Shown here one piece after another: positions 1 through 53,746 of a stretch of 64,000 nucleotides of DNA; positions within the stretch are counted from its first letter, which is position 1, and the number at the start of each line of letters is the position of its first letter. The DNA lies in the NCBI GenBank assembly GCA_017654935.2, contig CM065682.1, forward strand, positions 36,530,438-36,594,437, in the 5' to 3' direction. The stretch is from Phymorhynchus buccinoides. Lineage: Eukaryota; Mollusca; Gastropoda; Neogastropoda; Raphitomidae. A program made the translations under genes and the position numbers. Below the pieces are notes generated by a model. The model made no database searches. It worked only from the letters and a program-made list of their open reading frames with translations, and was not told the DNA's origin.

Positions 1-20
1 TAAATTTTCTTGTCAAAAGA

Positions 21-186
21 GTGGAACCCCCCTTATAAGATTCCCTCCAATATAAGACCTACTTCTCTGAAACATTGCCCTTCTTTGTAAGTATTAAAAT
101 TACCTCCCTTATAAGACACCTCCCCCCACCTTATAAGACCTCATTTTGGATGATTTTTGAAGGTCTTAAAGGGAGGTTCCACTGTA
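21..186. mobile_element. MITE family 1 (TACAGTGGAACCTCCCTTAT), copy 1
   Basis: The ends are inverted: the left reads GTGGAACCCCCCTTATAAG and the right reads AGGGAGGTTCCACTGTA. The interior repeats CTTATAAGACC in both orientations. Related copies lie at 1329-1507 and 15633-15812. No coding capacity, so a non-autonomous DNA transposon is inferred; the superfamily is not determined. Confidence 0.7.
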
Positions 187-871
187 TACATTATTTTCAA
201 ATGTCAATAGAAGAGGAAAGAGTGAGGGGGAAATTGATTATAGAAACGTTAGTTCCCATTCAAGGTTTCTCCTCGTAGTTTTGTTAAAATTCTTTTTGGA
301 GAAAATGCACGTGTATACATAACAATGACAAAATGTAAAAAACAGAAAAAGTGATCACGCAGGGTGAACATATTATTTAGCCTTTTTATACTCACATTAA
401 ATTGGTGTTATGCTCACGAAACAATCATCGATCGTATGAATATTAACATGTGTTTTTCTATCACAATTGTGCTTATTGAATATAAACAAATCAACAATGC
501 CAGTGCACTTAGTAGTATGATCAGCCTTTATAGAGCAAATGATTTAAGAAAACCACATACACAGTGGTATGATGAATACAAATTAAATATGAATAAAATT
601 GGCAGTTAGTCAAAACAATTGAACAATATTTCTAACAAAAGAACATCCCATGCACTAAAAACGTTTTTGCAAATAACATGCAAGTGTGCAAATAATCATG
701 TGATTTAATAAGAAAACAGAAAAGAAGAAAGGTCGAGGAGACCAAATTGAGAAATAGACAGCAACAGAGAGTAAAAAGGAAGAAAAAAGAACAAAGGAAT
801 GAGCTATTAACAGAGACAGGAAAATAAAGAGAAGGTGAGTGAGATTCAGTGAAAGACTAAAACACACACAT

Positions 872-947
<76 letters not shown>

Positions 948-1328
948 GACACAGAGAGTAGTAGTCATGTTTTACATTGTGATGCTGTGCTTCAGGCCTT
1001 CAATTCAAATCACTGAAAGTACATGATACACCGCACACACATGCTGTATGCAGCAACTCTGTGCATAAAAATAAACCGATATCTTATTTCATTCAAGACG
1101 CCAGTACAATGAGAAGTTGGTGAAGTTTCAGAATGAATCCACATCACAAAACTCGGTCCTCACATGCGATAACTGCTAGCAGTAATGAGACGAAGTAACT
1201 GTCACCTTTGACCCTGTTACTGTAAAAGCAGGCACGGATGACTACTAGTACTACTTTCTTGCACACACAACAATACCTTGCCAAATACTCCATTCACAAA
1301 ATTAAAATACAGTTGACTAAGTTCTTAC
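187..1328. other. Intergenic stretch with a (GA)n tract
   Basis: No gene recognised. AT-rich sequence contains a (GA)n microsatellite at about 873-939. Short open frames here lack any recognisable domain or splice context. Confidence 0.5.
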
Positions 1329-1507
1329 TACAGTGGAACCTCCCATAAAGACCTCCCATTATAAGACTCCCTCCCTTATAAGACCTACTTCTCTGAGACA
1401 TTGCTCTTCTTTGTAAGTATTAAAATGACCTCCCTTATAAGACCCCTCCCATATAAGACCTCATTTTGGATTATTTTTGAAGGTATTATAAGGGAGGTTC
1501 CACTGTA
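1329..1507. mobile_element. MITE family 1, copy 2
   Basis: Begins TACAGTGGAACCTCCC and ends GGGAGGTTCCACTGTA, with the same internal CTTATAAGACC motifs as the copies at 21 and 15633. The ends are nearly perfect inverted repeats and a TA flank is present. Confidence 0.8.
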
Positions 1508-1782
1508 CTACTAAAGTAAAACAAAAAATGGTCATACTCACCAATCACTGACTATTCCTACAAAGTTAAACTACAGTTATCTAATTACCTACGGCAGTTA
1601 CGGCTAATAACCAATACACTGACTACCCACACACTGCTGCTACGGTTAATCACACACACACGTACAATCAGAAATCAGAGTGTTACGGTAACCAGTTCCC
1701 ATCAGCAGTACTTGTCCAGGCGTACCATTTGTTTATAATGTATGTAGAAAAAAGTCAAAATTTGTGTGTCCATTTCTCATCT

Positions 1783-1784
<2 letters not shown>

Positions 1785-1826
<42 letters not shown>

Positions 1827-1970
1827 GCTTTGTATATGCGTTGTTGCTGGTTTGTGTAATTTTTAAATACTATTTTTGTTATCTACTTGCTGATGAATAA
1901 TTGATTGTAAAGCGCTTTGGGCTCATTTGAGGTAAAGCGCTATATAAATGTACTATTATTATTATTAAAC
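1785..1970 (+). mobile_element. 3' tail of a non-LTR retrotransposon (LINE)
   Basis: A (GA)n run is followed by a segment containing GTAAAGCGCTTTGGGCTC and GGTAAAGCGCTATATAAATG, ending in an (ATT)n microsatellite. A close relative at about 55240-55405 has the same order and follows a reverse-transcriptase C-terminal fragment, which identifies this as a 5'-truncated LINE end. Confidence 0.65.
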
Positions 1971-2174
1971 ATAATAACTAAGATATCTGCAGATCTGCTA
2001 CAGTAATAATCATTGCATCCTACGGTAAATTACGCACAAAATTAATGAAAATGTAAAAAAGTATCATGTTCATAGACTGAACCTAAATCAGTTTTGTTCC
2101 TACATGTCTTGTTCATTTAATAAGTGTTTATCAAAAGCATTTTCAGCCACTTGGGGGGGGGGGGGGGGGATCCT

Positions 2175-2441
2175 TCATTTTCTAATCACATACATTTGCT
2201 CATTTCTTCTTGTCGTACGCCAGGACGCCAAACTGGCTCTTGACACAAACAGTACCATTTTCTCTGGCTCTTGGTGGCTGCCACAGAGCTTAGTTGTTAG
2301 GGGAGATTCTGCTGGCCACCCTTCTTTCCTGGTTTGCTGATGTAGGGGGCATCGTTGAAGCACATGCTCAGCTGTCTGTTCTTCCTGTCCACAAGGACAG
2401 GTTGGAGAAGGCACCGCCTTCAGTTTACGGTACATATACAT
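2175..2441 (-). pseudogene. LINE ORF2 C-terminal zinc-knuckle fragment
   Basis: The minus strand encodes about 88 residues containing PSPTCPCGQEEQTAEHVLQR followed by CP. This Cys-x-Cys-Gly...His...Cys arrangement is typical of the C-terminus of non-LTR retrotransposon polyproteins downstream of the RT or RNase H region. There is no upstream RT domain, so it is a 5'-truncated remnant. A poly-G run of about 17 bp lies beside it at 2153-2169. Confidence 0.6.
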
Positions 2442-3000
2442 TTGCTTTTAACAATCAATTCCTGAAGAGATTTTCAGAATACTTTTCGCTTTCAAAGGTA
2501 TCTGTTAAAAAATCATATACTGTATAACTGCAATTTCACCAGATTTTGTTCAAATGGAAATTATTAGCATTCTGCTCTGCAAACAAGCATTAAAGGAACT
2601 AGAACTTCCAAACTTACAGCATTTATGCCCATAATTCTGTATAAAGAACTAAATTAATATCTCCCAACAGGCTATGGGGCAAACTCTCCAGGACGCTATA
2701 CTCACATTTACATAATTATAAAGGACTAAATCAATATTCACTAAAAGATGATAGGGCAAACTTTCAAGAATTCTGAGCCATGCAATCTCCCCCCCCGAAA
2801 AAGGGTAAAAACAGTGAGAAGTGGATCATTTATACAGACATGTCTTTTTCTTGTAATTCTACTTCAGACGTCACTAGTCTTGGATGGCTCGTCACTGTAT
2901 CTATTTGACAGATAATTCATAAAAGGAAAACAAAAACATGTCAGAATCAGATCATTGCAATGGACACATTTTTAACAAAATAATATTTCTGGCTCCACTT
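2442..3000. other. MCU downstream flank, no feature recognised
   Basis: AT-rich non-coding sequence between the LINE fragment and the MCU stop-region repeats. It may hold the distal MCU 3' UTR. I found no strong AATAAA on the minus strand close to the stop. Confidence 0.4.
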
Positions 3001-3004
3001 CAGG

Positions 3005-3495
3005 AATCAGTGGTCCTTGACGGTTCGCTTCTGTATCTCCTTGAACCAGACCAGCCATGAAGACACATTTTTAACAGAAAAGATTCTGTAACTCTACTAA
3101 GGGCATCAGTGGTCTTTGACGGTTCACTTCTGTATCTCCTTGGTGCAGAAATGGGCCATCAAGTGTGCTAGAACCAGACCAGCCATTTATGTGTCTTTAG
3201 ACACATTGTAAACAGAAAAAGATCCTTTAACTCTACTAAGGGCATCAGTGGTCTTTGACGGTTCGCTTCTGTATCTCCTTGGTGCAGAAATAGGCCATCA
3301 AGTGTGTAAGAACCAGACCAGTCATATGGACATTTAAACAACAACAAAACTGTAACTCTACTAAGGGCATGAGTGGTCTTTGTGGGCCCATTTCAGCATC
3401 TCTTTGGTGCAGAAATGGGCCATCAAGTGTGTAAGAACCAGACCAGTCATATGGACACATTGTAAACAAAACAAGATCCTGTAACTCTACTAAGG
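3005..3495 (-). repeat. Four tandem copies of the MCU stop-codon region
   Basis: The + strand motif CATCAGTGGTCTTTGACGG recurs at about 3008, 3105, 3244 and 3368 and matches the true end of the last MCU exon at 3497-3525. Read on the minus strand, several units still encode KEIQKR then KDH and a stop, a variant of the genuine C-terminus KEMQKRAIKDH. The units (about 97-139 bp) alternate exon-derived sequence with spacer and lie in the MCU 3' UTR. Confidence 0.85.
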
Positions 3496-3498
3496 GCA

Positions 3499-31471
<27,973 letters not shown>

Positions 31472-31639
31472 GATCGTATCCTACACACACACATTCAACC
31501 ACGCACTTTTTGACGAGACGTGATTCTGCGAGAGTCGGTGCTTGGCGGAAGAGCGCAGACATTGTGTTGTTGGCTTTCGTTTTGTGACCACGCCGGATGA
31601 CAAACATTTGGTCGGAGACTTGTGAAGATTGTTTGAACT
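31472..31639. promoter_or_regulatory. Shared head-to-head promoter of MCU and CDP-DAG synthase
   Basis: Only 168 bp separate the two start codons on opposite strands, so both 5' UTRs and core promoters must fit or overlap here. The stretch is more GC- and CpG-rich than its surroundings and contains GGCGGAAG and GCCGGATG (ETS-like). There is no obvious TATA box. Coordinated transcription is inferred. Confidence 0.7.
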
Positions 31640-46055
<14,416 letters not shown>

Positions 46056-46299
46056 TGCCTCAGACAAAATCACTGCAAGTTATTGGCTAGCTTGTTGCAG
46101 GCTGGGTGATTGTGTGTGCGTGTGACAACACCCTGCCTTCATTCTATCTGTAGGGAGAAACTGCTGCAGTGTATTGGCACCTTTGTTACAGGCTGGTGAT
46201 AGTGTGTGTGTGACAACACCCTGCCTTAATTCTATCTGTAGGGAGAAACTGCTGCAGTGTATTGGCACCTTTGTTACAGGCTGGTGATAGTGAGCGCAT
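46056..46299 (+). repeat. 92-bp tandem repeat in the CDS2 3' UTR
   Basis: GACAACACCCTGCCTT(C/A)ATTC, TATCTGTAGGGAGAAACTGC, TGCAGTGTATTGGCACCTTTG and ACAGGCTGGTGATAGTG occurs about 2.3 times starting 20 bp after the stop. Confidence 0.8.
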
Positions 46300-46780
46300 T
46301 TGTATTGGTATTGGTATATTCTTATCTCTGTGAAATTTGGGCTGCTCTCCACCGGAGAGCGCGTCGCCGCAAGTGCAGCGCCTACCCAATTTTTTTTTTT
46401 TGAAATTTATCAATTTTTGTTTTTGGGGGGAGGGGGGGGGCACAGGGTTGAGATTTTCCTGTCAAACTAGAAAGAAAGGGAGGGGGTGTGGACACACTTG
46501 GAAAACCTAGCTATCAATTTGGCCATACCAGGCAGCGGGATTTCTCCCTGCTCTTACCGAGTGGAGTCCGGGTAAAACTTTCAACTGCCGTGGGATTTTT
46601 ACGTGCGTAAAGCGCACGGGTCAGACTAGCTTTAAGTCCCCATCGGGAAGGACTGAAGACGTTCAGTTCGATTTTCCTGTCCAAACTAGAAAGAAAGGGC
46701 GAGGCTGGGATTCGAACCCGGGTCACTCACGCATTACATTTGGCAGGCGAACGTCTTAACCACTCTGCCACCTTTCTCCC
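46300..46780 (-). mobile_element. tRNA-derived SINE, family B, fullest copy
   Basis: On the minus strand it begins GGAGAAAGGTGGCAGAGTGG, TTAAGACGTTCGCCTGCCAA (A box of tRNA-Leu/Ser type) and CGGGTTCGAATCCCAGCC (B box), followed by the family body and an (AATACC)n tail near 46300. It retains the best tRNA-like head of the four copies. Confidence 0.85.
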
Positions 46781-46816
46781 TTGTGTGTGTGTCTCTGTGT
46801 ATGTGTGTGTGTGTGC

Positions 46817-47268
46817 AAAGCTGGCGCTAGCTGGATTGGCTCCCAACAACACTCTCAGGTGATGCCACTGGCGGAAACACTGCTACAATGTATTGGATTA
46901 TCTGTTAGAGGCTGGGTGATAGTGTGTGTTTGTGTACCGTGTGTTATGGACTACCATATTTTTCGGACTATAAGGCGATACTTTTTCCCCAGACTGAGAC
47001 CCCTGCGCCTTATAATATGACTACTAAAATAGTAAGAAAATATAATAACAGAATCTGAATTTTGTGTTAAAAATTTTTTTTGGGGGGTGCCTTATAGTCA
47101 GAAAAATATGGTAATTATTTTTTGTCATATATATTTGTGACTCAATTCACAACTGGCTGCTGCCGGCGTGGCATCCAATAACACTCTCATGTGATGCCAT
47201 ATATAGGCAGAAACTCTGCTGCAATGTACTGGATTGTTCGTTAGAGGATTGGTGAGTGTGCTTGTGTG
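46817..47268 (+). repeat. Two diverged copies of the CDS2 stop-codon region, with a MITE between
   Basis: The true end reads CCTCAACAGCACTCTGCTGTGATGCC. 46838-46868 reads CCCAACAACACTCTCAGGTGATGCC and 47170-47200 reads CCAATAACACTCTCATGTGATGCC. Both are preceded by a GCTGSCGC-like block and followed by versions of CTGC(T/A)(G/A)CAATGTA(T/C)TGGATT and GGCTGGGTGATAGTGTGTG, as is the true end. Confidence 0.75.
46952..47113. mobile_element. MITE family 3, copy 3
   Basis: TACCATATTTTTCGGACTAT at the left and ATAGTCAGAAAAATATGGTA at the right are near-perfect inverted ends; the interior carries GCGCCTTATAATATG and AATCTGAATTTTGTG. This is the best-preserved copy of the family. Confidence 0.88.
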
Positions 47269-47429
47269 TGTGTGTGATTTGCTATGATGGAAGTGCGTTT
47301 GCTTTAATGGTGTGTTTACGTATGTACGTACGTGTATAAGGGTTTTGCAAGTTTTTTTTGCATTGAGGATGCTAGCTTGTTTTTCAAACATGCTTTTTGT
47401 TGTTATTCAGTGTTAATTCTTATATACAG

Positions 47430-47640
47430 ACGTGTGCCTATGATGCTCCCATCTCCCATCTGACGCATTGGGTTTCAGGCCAGTGCTTCACAAAACATAG
47501 CAAATTTTCATCATTTTTTTTTTAGAGAGAGACCCCTTCAAATATCCAAACAACCCTCTAAAAATCTAGATGCATATTTCGTGCGCTGATTCTGACCCCC
47601 TCATTTTGAAGACGGAATTAACACTGTTGTTGCTGCTGTT
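47430..47640. repeat. Host repeat, uninterrupted copy
   Basis: CTCCCATCTGACGC ... GAGACCCCTTCAAATATCC ... CTAAAAATCTAGATGCATAT ... GCGCTGATTCTGACCCCCTC matches the two halves that flank the Tc1 element (13515-13796 and 15241-15300) but is continuous, so it represents the empty site. Confidence 0.65.
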
Positions 47641-48047
47641 TGGTTTTTGAGGTTTGTTTATTTCATTTTGAAACTGATCTCTTCTCGTGAATTTGCTTCC
47701 TTTCGTTCATGTCTGTTCATTGATCCAATCATTGTATTTTTCATTATCTGTACTCCCTGATTTTGCTCGTTTTCATCCATGCCTTCTTTTTTTTTAACAG
47801 ATTGTATCACTAGTTTGCCTGTTTTCTGTTTATGTCAATTTTCAACTGACCACAGTTGTAATGGTTTGTGTCTTCATTCATGTTTAGTTTTTTAACTGAT
47901 CTTATCATTATGGTTTGCTCATTTTTCTTTTTTTTTATGACATGATTGTATCACTTGCTTTTTCCCCCACTACTATCGTATGTAGCTGTTTTTGTCATTG
48001 GCTTGCATGTGTTTGATTCAAGTCACTTTTTTTTTCTTTGCTTTTTT

Positions 48048-49692
48048 TTAACCCTTTCAACGCCAGCCATTTTTAGCCAAAACTTTCCATTAAGCTTACC
48101 TGGGTAGAGAAAAGATTTCATCTGCAATGCTGAGGATTCCTTTCTGACATGTTTTAACTTTTTCGCAACTCGCTCCTAGAATACTAGCAACGCCCGAGTT
48201 TACTGTTGCCGACATGCTGCTAGTATGTTAGCAACAGGCAAAATGCCCCTGAGGCAGACAGTGGTGTGGCCGCTTGCAACTCATTCAGTTTAGGGGATAC
48301 GCAGGATACAGGTGGCGCTAATTTTCCCCTTGTGGCTGACTGTGTCGTAAGAAACATTACTTAAGGGTTTCAGTGAATGAATGACGTATGAATAAGATGA
48401 TGTAAGAATGAAATGACGAAATTGTGAATGAAATGGCCTACTCTCTCTGTGGTTTCAGTGAATGAATGACGTATGGATAAGATGACGTAAGAATGAAATG
48501 ATGAAATTGCCTTGAGAAGAATTTTGGTGTTTTACGTCCTCTCGACCCGGGAAGGCACATATGGGACATGTGAAATTGCCTTCTCTCTCTGTGATTGATC
48601 GTGCTAGCATAATCTGGCGGACTCCCAGTGGTGCAAGACATTTTTTGAAAAATATACAAGTTTATTTATATTTGTGAAAAGTATATCGCTAAAATGTTTG
48701 TATTGTTAGAATATAAGGATTATTTTAAACATATTAATTTCTTAGAAGGACTAAAATCTCGTTACTAAAAGAACAAATCTCATAAAACTGTCAACAACAA
48801 AACTATTAAGGGATATAACTCTTGACATGAGTCCTGTGGAAAAATAGGGGTGGGGTTGAAAATGTGTATGGTGTTCAGTAAAAAGCACTGTGACATACTG
48901 GTTTTTTTTGTTTAGTATGGAGAATATACATTATTTCATCTATTATCAAAAAACTAGAATGATTTCATCGTTGAGTTATTTTCTACAGGCATTTGAACAA
49001 TAAAATTTAGGGAAATATGTGTCAATACGGCAACAGTTTTCCTAAATTTCCTATTGACTAAATTATATTTCCTTACCATTTGACAAATTCGGACACTATG
49101 TAGGTTGCAGTATCAGGCAAGATTAATTGAAAGTTTTTAATAACTTAACTGTATGAAAGGTGTCCAGTTTTCAGTAGACCTGATTTTACCCGAAAATTGT
49201 CCAACCCCCCACATTTCGACCACGAATTACAAGAAAAGTAGCACAGTGACCCTGTATTTTCTTTTCAGTTTTGACCTTAGAAGTATGTGTAGATGCTATG
49301 ACAAGTCCTGATCATTTGTCATCGTGGGAAGTAAAAGGCGCGTATCCCCTTAAACACACAATAATGAATTGGTTTTCGAATTTGATATCATTTAAAAGAT
49401 TAAAGATAATTCTAAACCACTATGCAAAAACAAATTCACTGTGATCTCCAGATTATATAAGAGAATTTATTGAAAAGGGCCAAAATCGGGTCTCCTGAAT
49501 GAATTTCTACTCCTTGACTTCAGTGTCCTGAGGGAATACGGAGCAGCGAGAGGGGTTGTGTTGAAAGTGTCAATCCCAAAATTCAAAACAAAATGTCCTT
49601 GGATACCAGACCCTCATTTGATGCCTTTTAGTGACATGGGTGTTATATCATTGTGGTGCTAAGAGGCGACAGTGGCGATGAAAGGGTTTTAA
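48048..49692. mobile_element. MITE family 2 copy split by a nested insertion
   Basis: The left end TTAACCCTTTCAACGCCAGCC then CATTTTTAGCCAAAAC and the right end GGCGATGAAAGGGTTTTAA match the termini at 11172-11460, as do the sub-terminal stretches TTACCTGGGTA and TTTAGTGACATGGGTGTTA. About 1.44 kb is inserted between 48150 and 49590. Inside it, TTTAGGGGATACGC (48288) and GCGTATCCCCTTAAA (49341) are a further inverted pair, and an 80-bp unit (CAGTGAATGAATGACGTATG...) is duplicated at 48370 and 48457. Confidence 0.65.
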
Positions 49693-49961
49693 GCTCATAA
49701 TTGGTGTTGTTTTTGTGTTCCTGACTTTTAGCAAACAACTGGTCATTCATTGGTGCGTTTGCTTTTGTTTTTTCATCCACTCTGGGGTAAACTCCACGGG
49801 GTAAACTGAAAAAGACACATGTTTATTTATCTGTGAAAATGAAATAGATTTTGTACTGTGTTTTTAGTGTGAAATGTGCAAAGGCTGTTGTTCACATCCC
49901 CTCTTTTGTTTTATTTACTTTAAAAAAAAATGTATGTGATTCCTGTATAAAATGTTTGTAA

Positions 49962-49971
49962 AATAAATAAA
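49962..49971 (+). terminator. Candidate CDS2 polyadenylation signals
   Basis: Overlapping AATAAATAAA lies about 3.9 kb after the CDS2 stop, following AT-rich sequence. The long distance is plausible for this gene family but is unsupported by transcript evidence, and nearer signals cannot be excluded. Confidence 0.3.
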
Positions 49972-49974
49972 TGA

Positions 49975-51120
49975 TTTTTTAAAGGATGGAAGCGTGTGGT
50001 AATAACAAAAGTAAATTTGGGGTATTATCAACATGAATCATTTGATTTTTCTTTCTGAAGAAAACATGTCTTTTATGTTATGGAAGATTGAAAAAGTATG
50101 TTAAATAGCCTGATATAATGCTGCTGATGTGTTATAATGTACCAGATTAATATATACCTGTTCTCAGGAAAATATTAAATAATTCTTGCATTGTTCAGTT
50201 CCTTATGTTGTTTCTGGCTGTTGGGTTGGGGTGTGTTACTCTATGTTTATTGCTTCTTTCCTTGCGATAATGTTGGGTTGTTGTTTTTCAAGGACATTTT
50301 CTTGTTTGAAGCCGCATGCTCCTGATTTGTGCTGGTAATCGGCCTTACTATTCATGTGCATGGAAAATAGGCAGTTTCTTTTATTTCAGTCCATTCATGA
50401 CTAGGCTTCGTGGAGGTGTAGGTACACATTGACTGCACAAACTTTAATTGCAGTTCAGTCTCTGCTGTTGAGGGCTTAGCTACATTTTCAGGGCGAAAAT
50501 GGATAAACATTGTGCCATGATTACCGTTGAACTGCTTTACCCAACAAAAGCTTGTTCATTGTCAGTTTCACTCTTACAAATTGTGGCCCGTGGATCAACA
50601 GGGAGATTAATTTTGAAAGTATGAATAGTGATTGTTCTTTTCATTCCGAAGTTTTGAATATCATTGCACATGTGAATGTATGCAGAGGACAGATTAAAAA
50701 AAAAAAAAATTTGACTGGTGATGAAAACTGTTACTTTGGTGCAGACTGCGGATAGGTTCCTTGTGTTAATGAACTATTTTCTCATTTGTTGCTTTGAATA
50801 ATTGTCCTCTCTGGGATATCTTTTTACGACCATTTGATGGTTGATGCCACCTTTTTTCTTTCAGCATTTTGTTCACTGCTGAACTGTTCATGTGTGTATG
50901 GTGAGCATTTTACTGTCTTTTTATTATTAATTTTACACACTCTCAGGTATTTTCATTTAACGTTCAGCTATTACTACATCTCATTTAGAGTGGAAGATGA
51001 TAACAACCTCATTCCAGCATTATTGATCAATATGCCAATTTCATCTTCTGCCCATCACTATTAATTGCTCATTGAGATTAAGTACTTTAAAAAAACAAAA
51101 TGTATGTTCTGTTCTAATCT
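49975..51120. other. Intergenic DNA, no gene
   Basis: AT-rich with no recognised coding, RNA or mobile feature. Confidence 0.5.
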
Positions 51121-51124
51121 CTGC

Positions 51125-51645
51125 AAGAACAAAACAACGCAGCTACATGAGCTACATGACATTGACAATGGAATCAGTGCATCTGTCACAACACTGCGTT
51201 CAGAAGAAGCACGAGAACAAAACAACGCAGCTACATGATTGTATGACATTGACAATGGAATCAGTGCATCTGTCACAACACTGCGTTCAGAAGAAGCACG
51301 AGAACAAAACAACGCAGCTACATGATTGTTTTTTTAACTATGGCAACATATGTATGACATTGACAATGGAATCAGTGCATCTGTCACAACACTGCGTTCA
51401 GAAGAAGCACGAGAACAAAACAACGCAGCTACATGATTGTTTTTAACTCTGGCAACATATGTATGACATTGACAATGGAATCAGTGCATCTGTCACAACA
51501 CTGCGTTCAGAAGAAGCACGAGAACAAAACAACGCAGCTACATGATTGTTTTTTAACTCTGGCAACATATGTATGACATTGACAATGGAATCAGTGCATC
51601 TGTCACAACACTGCATTCAGAAGAAGCACGAGAACAAAGTCCACA
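51125..51645. repeat. Intergenic tandem repeat, five copies, about 85-113 bp
   Basis: GACATTGACAATGGAATCAG, TGCATCTGTCACAACACTGC, TTCAGAAGAAGCACGAGAAC and AAAACAACGCAGCTACATGA repeat at about 51.16, 51.25, 51.36, 51.47 and 51.58 kb. The later units gain TGTTTTT(T)AACT(A/C)TGGCAACATAT. Apparent frames across it are repeats of one short peptide without domain similarity. Confidence 0.9.
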
Positions 51646-51714
51646 GGAAACATGTCAAATTTGTCATGTCTTTTTTATATTTTACACTTATTCTGTCTTC
51701 TTTTTTCTTTTTAA

Positions 51715-51855
51715 GACTGAGGCTCCTTTGCCTTATAATATAGCTAATAACATTAGGAAACTGTTATAACAAAATAAGAATTTAGTTTTAAACTTGGGGG
51801 GAGGTGGGGGTGGGTTATGATATGATGTGCCCTACAGTCAGTAATATACAGTAAT
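51715..51855. mobile_element. MITE family 3, eroded copy
   Basis: AAGACTGAGGCTCC then TTTGCCTTATAATATAGC matches the interior of 46952-47113; the right edge is GTCAGTAATATACAGTA. The left terminus is missing. Confidence 0.55.
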
Positions 51856-53575
51856 ACCAAATTAATTTGAATGTGATTTTGTTTTTGAGACTTCCAATAG
51901 TTCCATACTTTGGGGTCTTTGTTTTTGGTTGTGTTATTTTTCATTCAAGTAGACTTCTTCTTCTCAAACATATTCAAGTAAAACAACTGTCCACATTTTG
52001 TCCTCCTTCAGGGGCGGGGAAGGGGAGGGGGGAGAATACAACATATAGTGATATACACATAATCTATAGACTGGTTCGGGTCATATCCCGTGGAGCAAGC
52101 ATGCTTCATGAAATATAATTATTCATCTACTTTTTTTTTAATAAATTGTTGTTCATCCCCTTCTTCAGTCTTCTAAAAGTCTGTACCTCCTATCATGGAA
52201 TTGATGACTAATGTCTTTGTTTGATTCTGTATGGAAGACCTCTAGTCATGTGTCTGTTTCCACTTGGCTTATCTGACGGCTGTCATCTAGTCACAGTGTG
52301 TGCAAATCAATGGCCAGAAGTAAGACGTTGTGTGACGGGCTGCTTTTAAGGTTGAAGCTGGGGAGTGCATTCATTTTCTGTGTTAAAGAGCGTTGTTGAG
52401 GAATGTGATTTTATTTTTTGGAAGAATTTTTCTTCATTCAGAAATGTGACCTTGTATTGTTGTTAAGAAATGCAAGCAATGACGTAGGGGAAGAAAAGTT
52501 TAAGAAGGAAAAAAACCTTTATAGTACCTTGATCTTCTGACAAGTAAAAAATGGCTTGTATTTTGTGTGCTATCTTATTATAATTTCTAGATAAAAAATA
52601 ATTTGTTCGTTTGTTAATAAAGATTTGAAGAATTATATGCCAAAGGAACACAATAATTTTCTCTTTTTGTTGTTGCTATGCTTACGTCTCTGAGGTTCTG
52701 TTTTGTATGTTCATTGACTTTTTTTGTTCATCCGTTTTTTAGAGTGCCTTATTAACCACAGTTCGACTTGGACAATGTTAGTGCCAATATCCGTTTGCCA
52801 CTGCTGCTATATGTGGCAGCTGACAGCTTAGTAGTATTTATTTCTGGGGTTAAGGGTTTGGTCTGTGTGTGGATGTGTTAGTTTGCTTTGCTTGAGTTGT
52901 CAGAAGTATTTAGAGTGAATTTATTATAACTTTGGGGATTTGACACATGTGTTAGTTGTAATAGCCTTTCTGGAACTTGTTTAAAATGCTTTCCTCTCTT
53001 TTCTTTCTTTTCTGTTTCATGGATTTTAGCTATTTACTGACACACTCTCTCTGTTGATCTCCATACATACATGTATATAGAGTTTATTTGCATGGACTTG
53101 TGTGTGGATTTTTATTGGGATTTGCTGCATGTAAGAAGGGTTGAGTGTGAATAGTTTTTAAGTAGTAATCAATGATCTCCTCCTCTTACCCACCCCCATT
53201 TCCACGGATGGGACAGAGAGAGAATTGAAATTAATGGGGTGTTTCGTATCATGCCCTCAAATCTCACTGTTCTTCACAATTATCACTTTGAAAAATGTAA
53301 CAAAGTATTCAGTAAATAACAGGAAGATCAAAAGAAAAAAGTCAAGAGGAGAGAAAATCAGTTCATAAATAAACAGTTGTAAAAAGGAGTAATGCATTAA
53401 AAGCAACCTTTTACAGAAAACCCCCAGATAAACTCCTATTAACTTAAATGCCCCAAAAAAATTTACATAAATGTTTTTGTCATTATTTCAAATTTATGCT
53501 TTTATACCTTAAAGTAAGTTAAATCACAACAACATTAAAATTGTATGTAAATCTGTACAGGGTTATGCGAAAAAT
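51856..53575. other. Intergenic DNA, no gene
   Basis: AT-rich with scattered T runs. No recognised feature on either strand. Confidence 0.5.
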
Positions 53576-53579
53576 GACT

Positions 53580-53746
53580 ATCACAATAGGGCATTTGCCA
53601 CGAGTGTTCGTTCTCTATACTAGACTACTAATTTGCCCGCACTCGTTCTGCCCGAGTTACGCTGGCCTTTCTAATTTTCTAATTCAACTCGGTGAAATTC
53701 AACTCAATGAAATTCAAGGTCGCCCTCACGTGGCAAATGCCCTATT
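53580..53746. mobile_element. Small MITE with about 22-bp inverted ends
   Basis: AATAGGGCATTTGCCACGAG at 53586 is mirrored by CTCACGTGGCAAATGCCCTATT at 53725. The right end was copied along with the adjacent 250-bp duplication. Confidence 0.6.
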
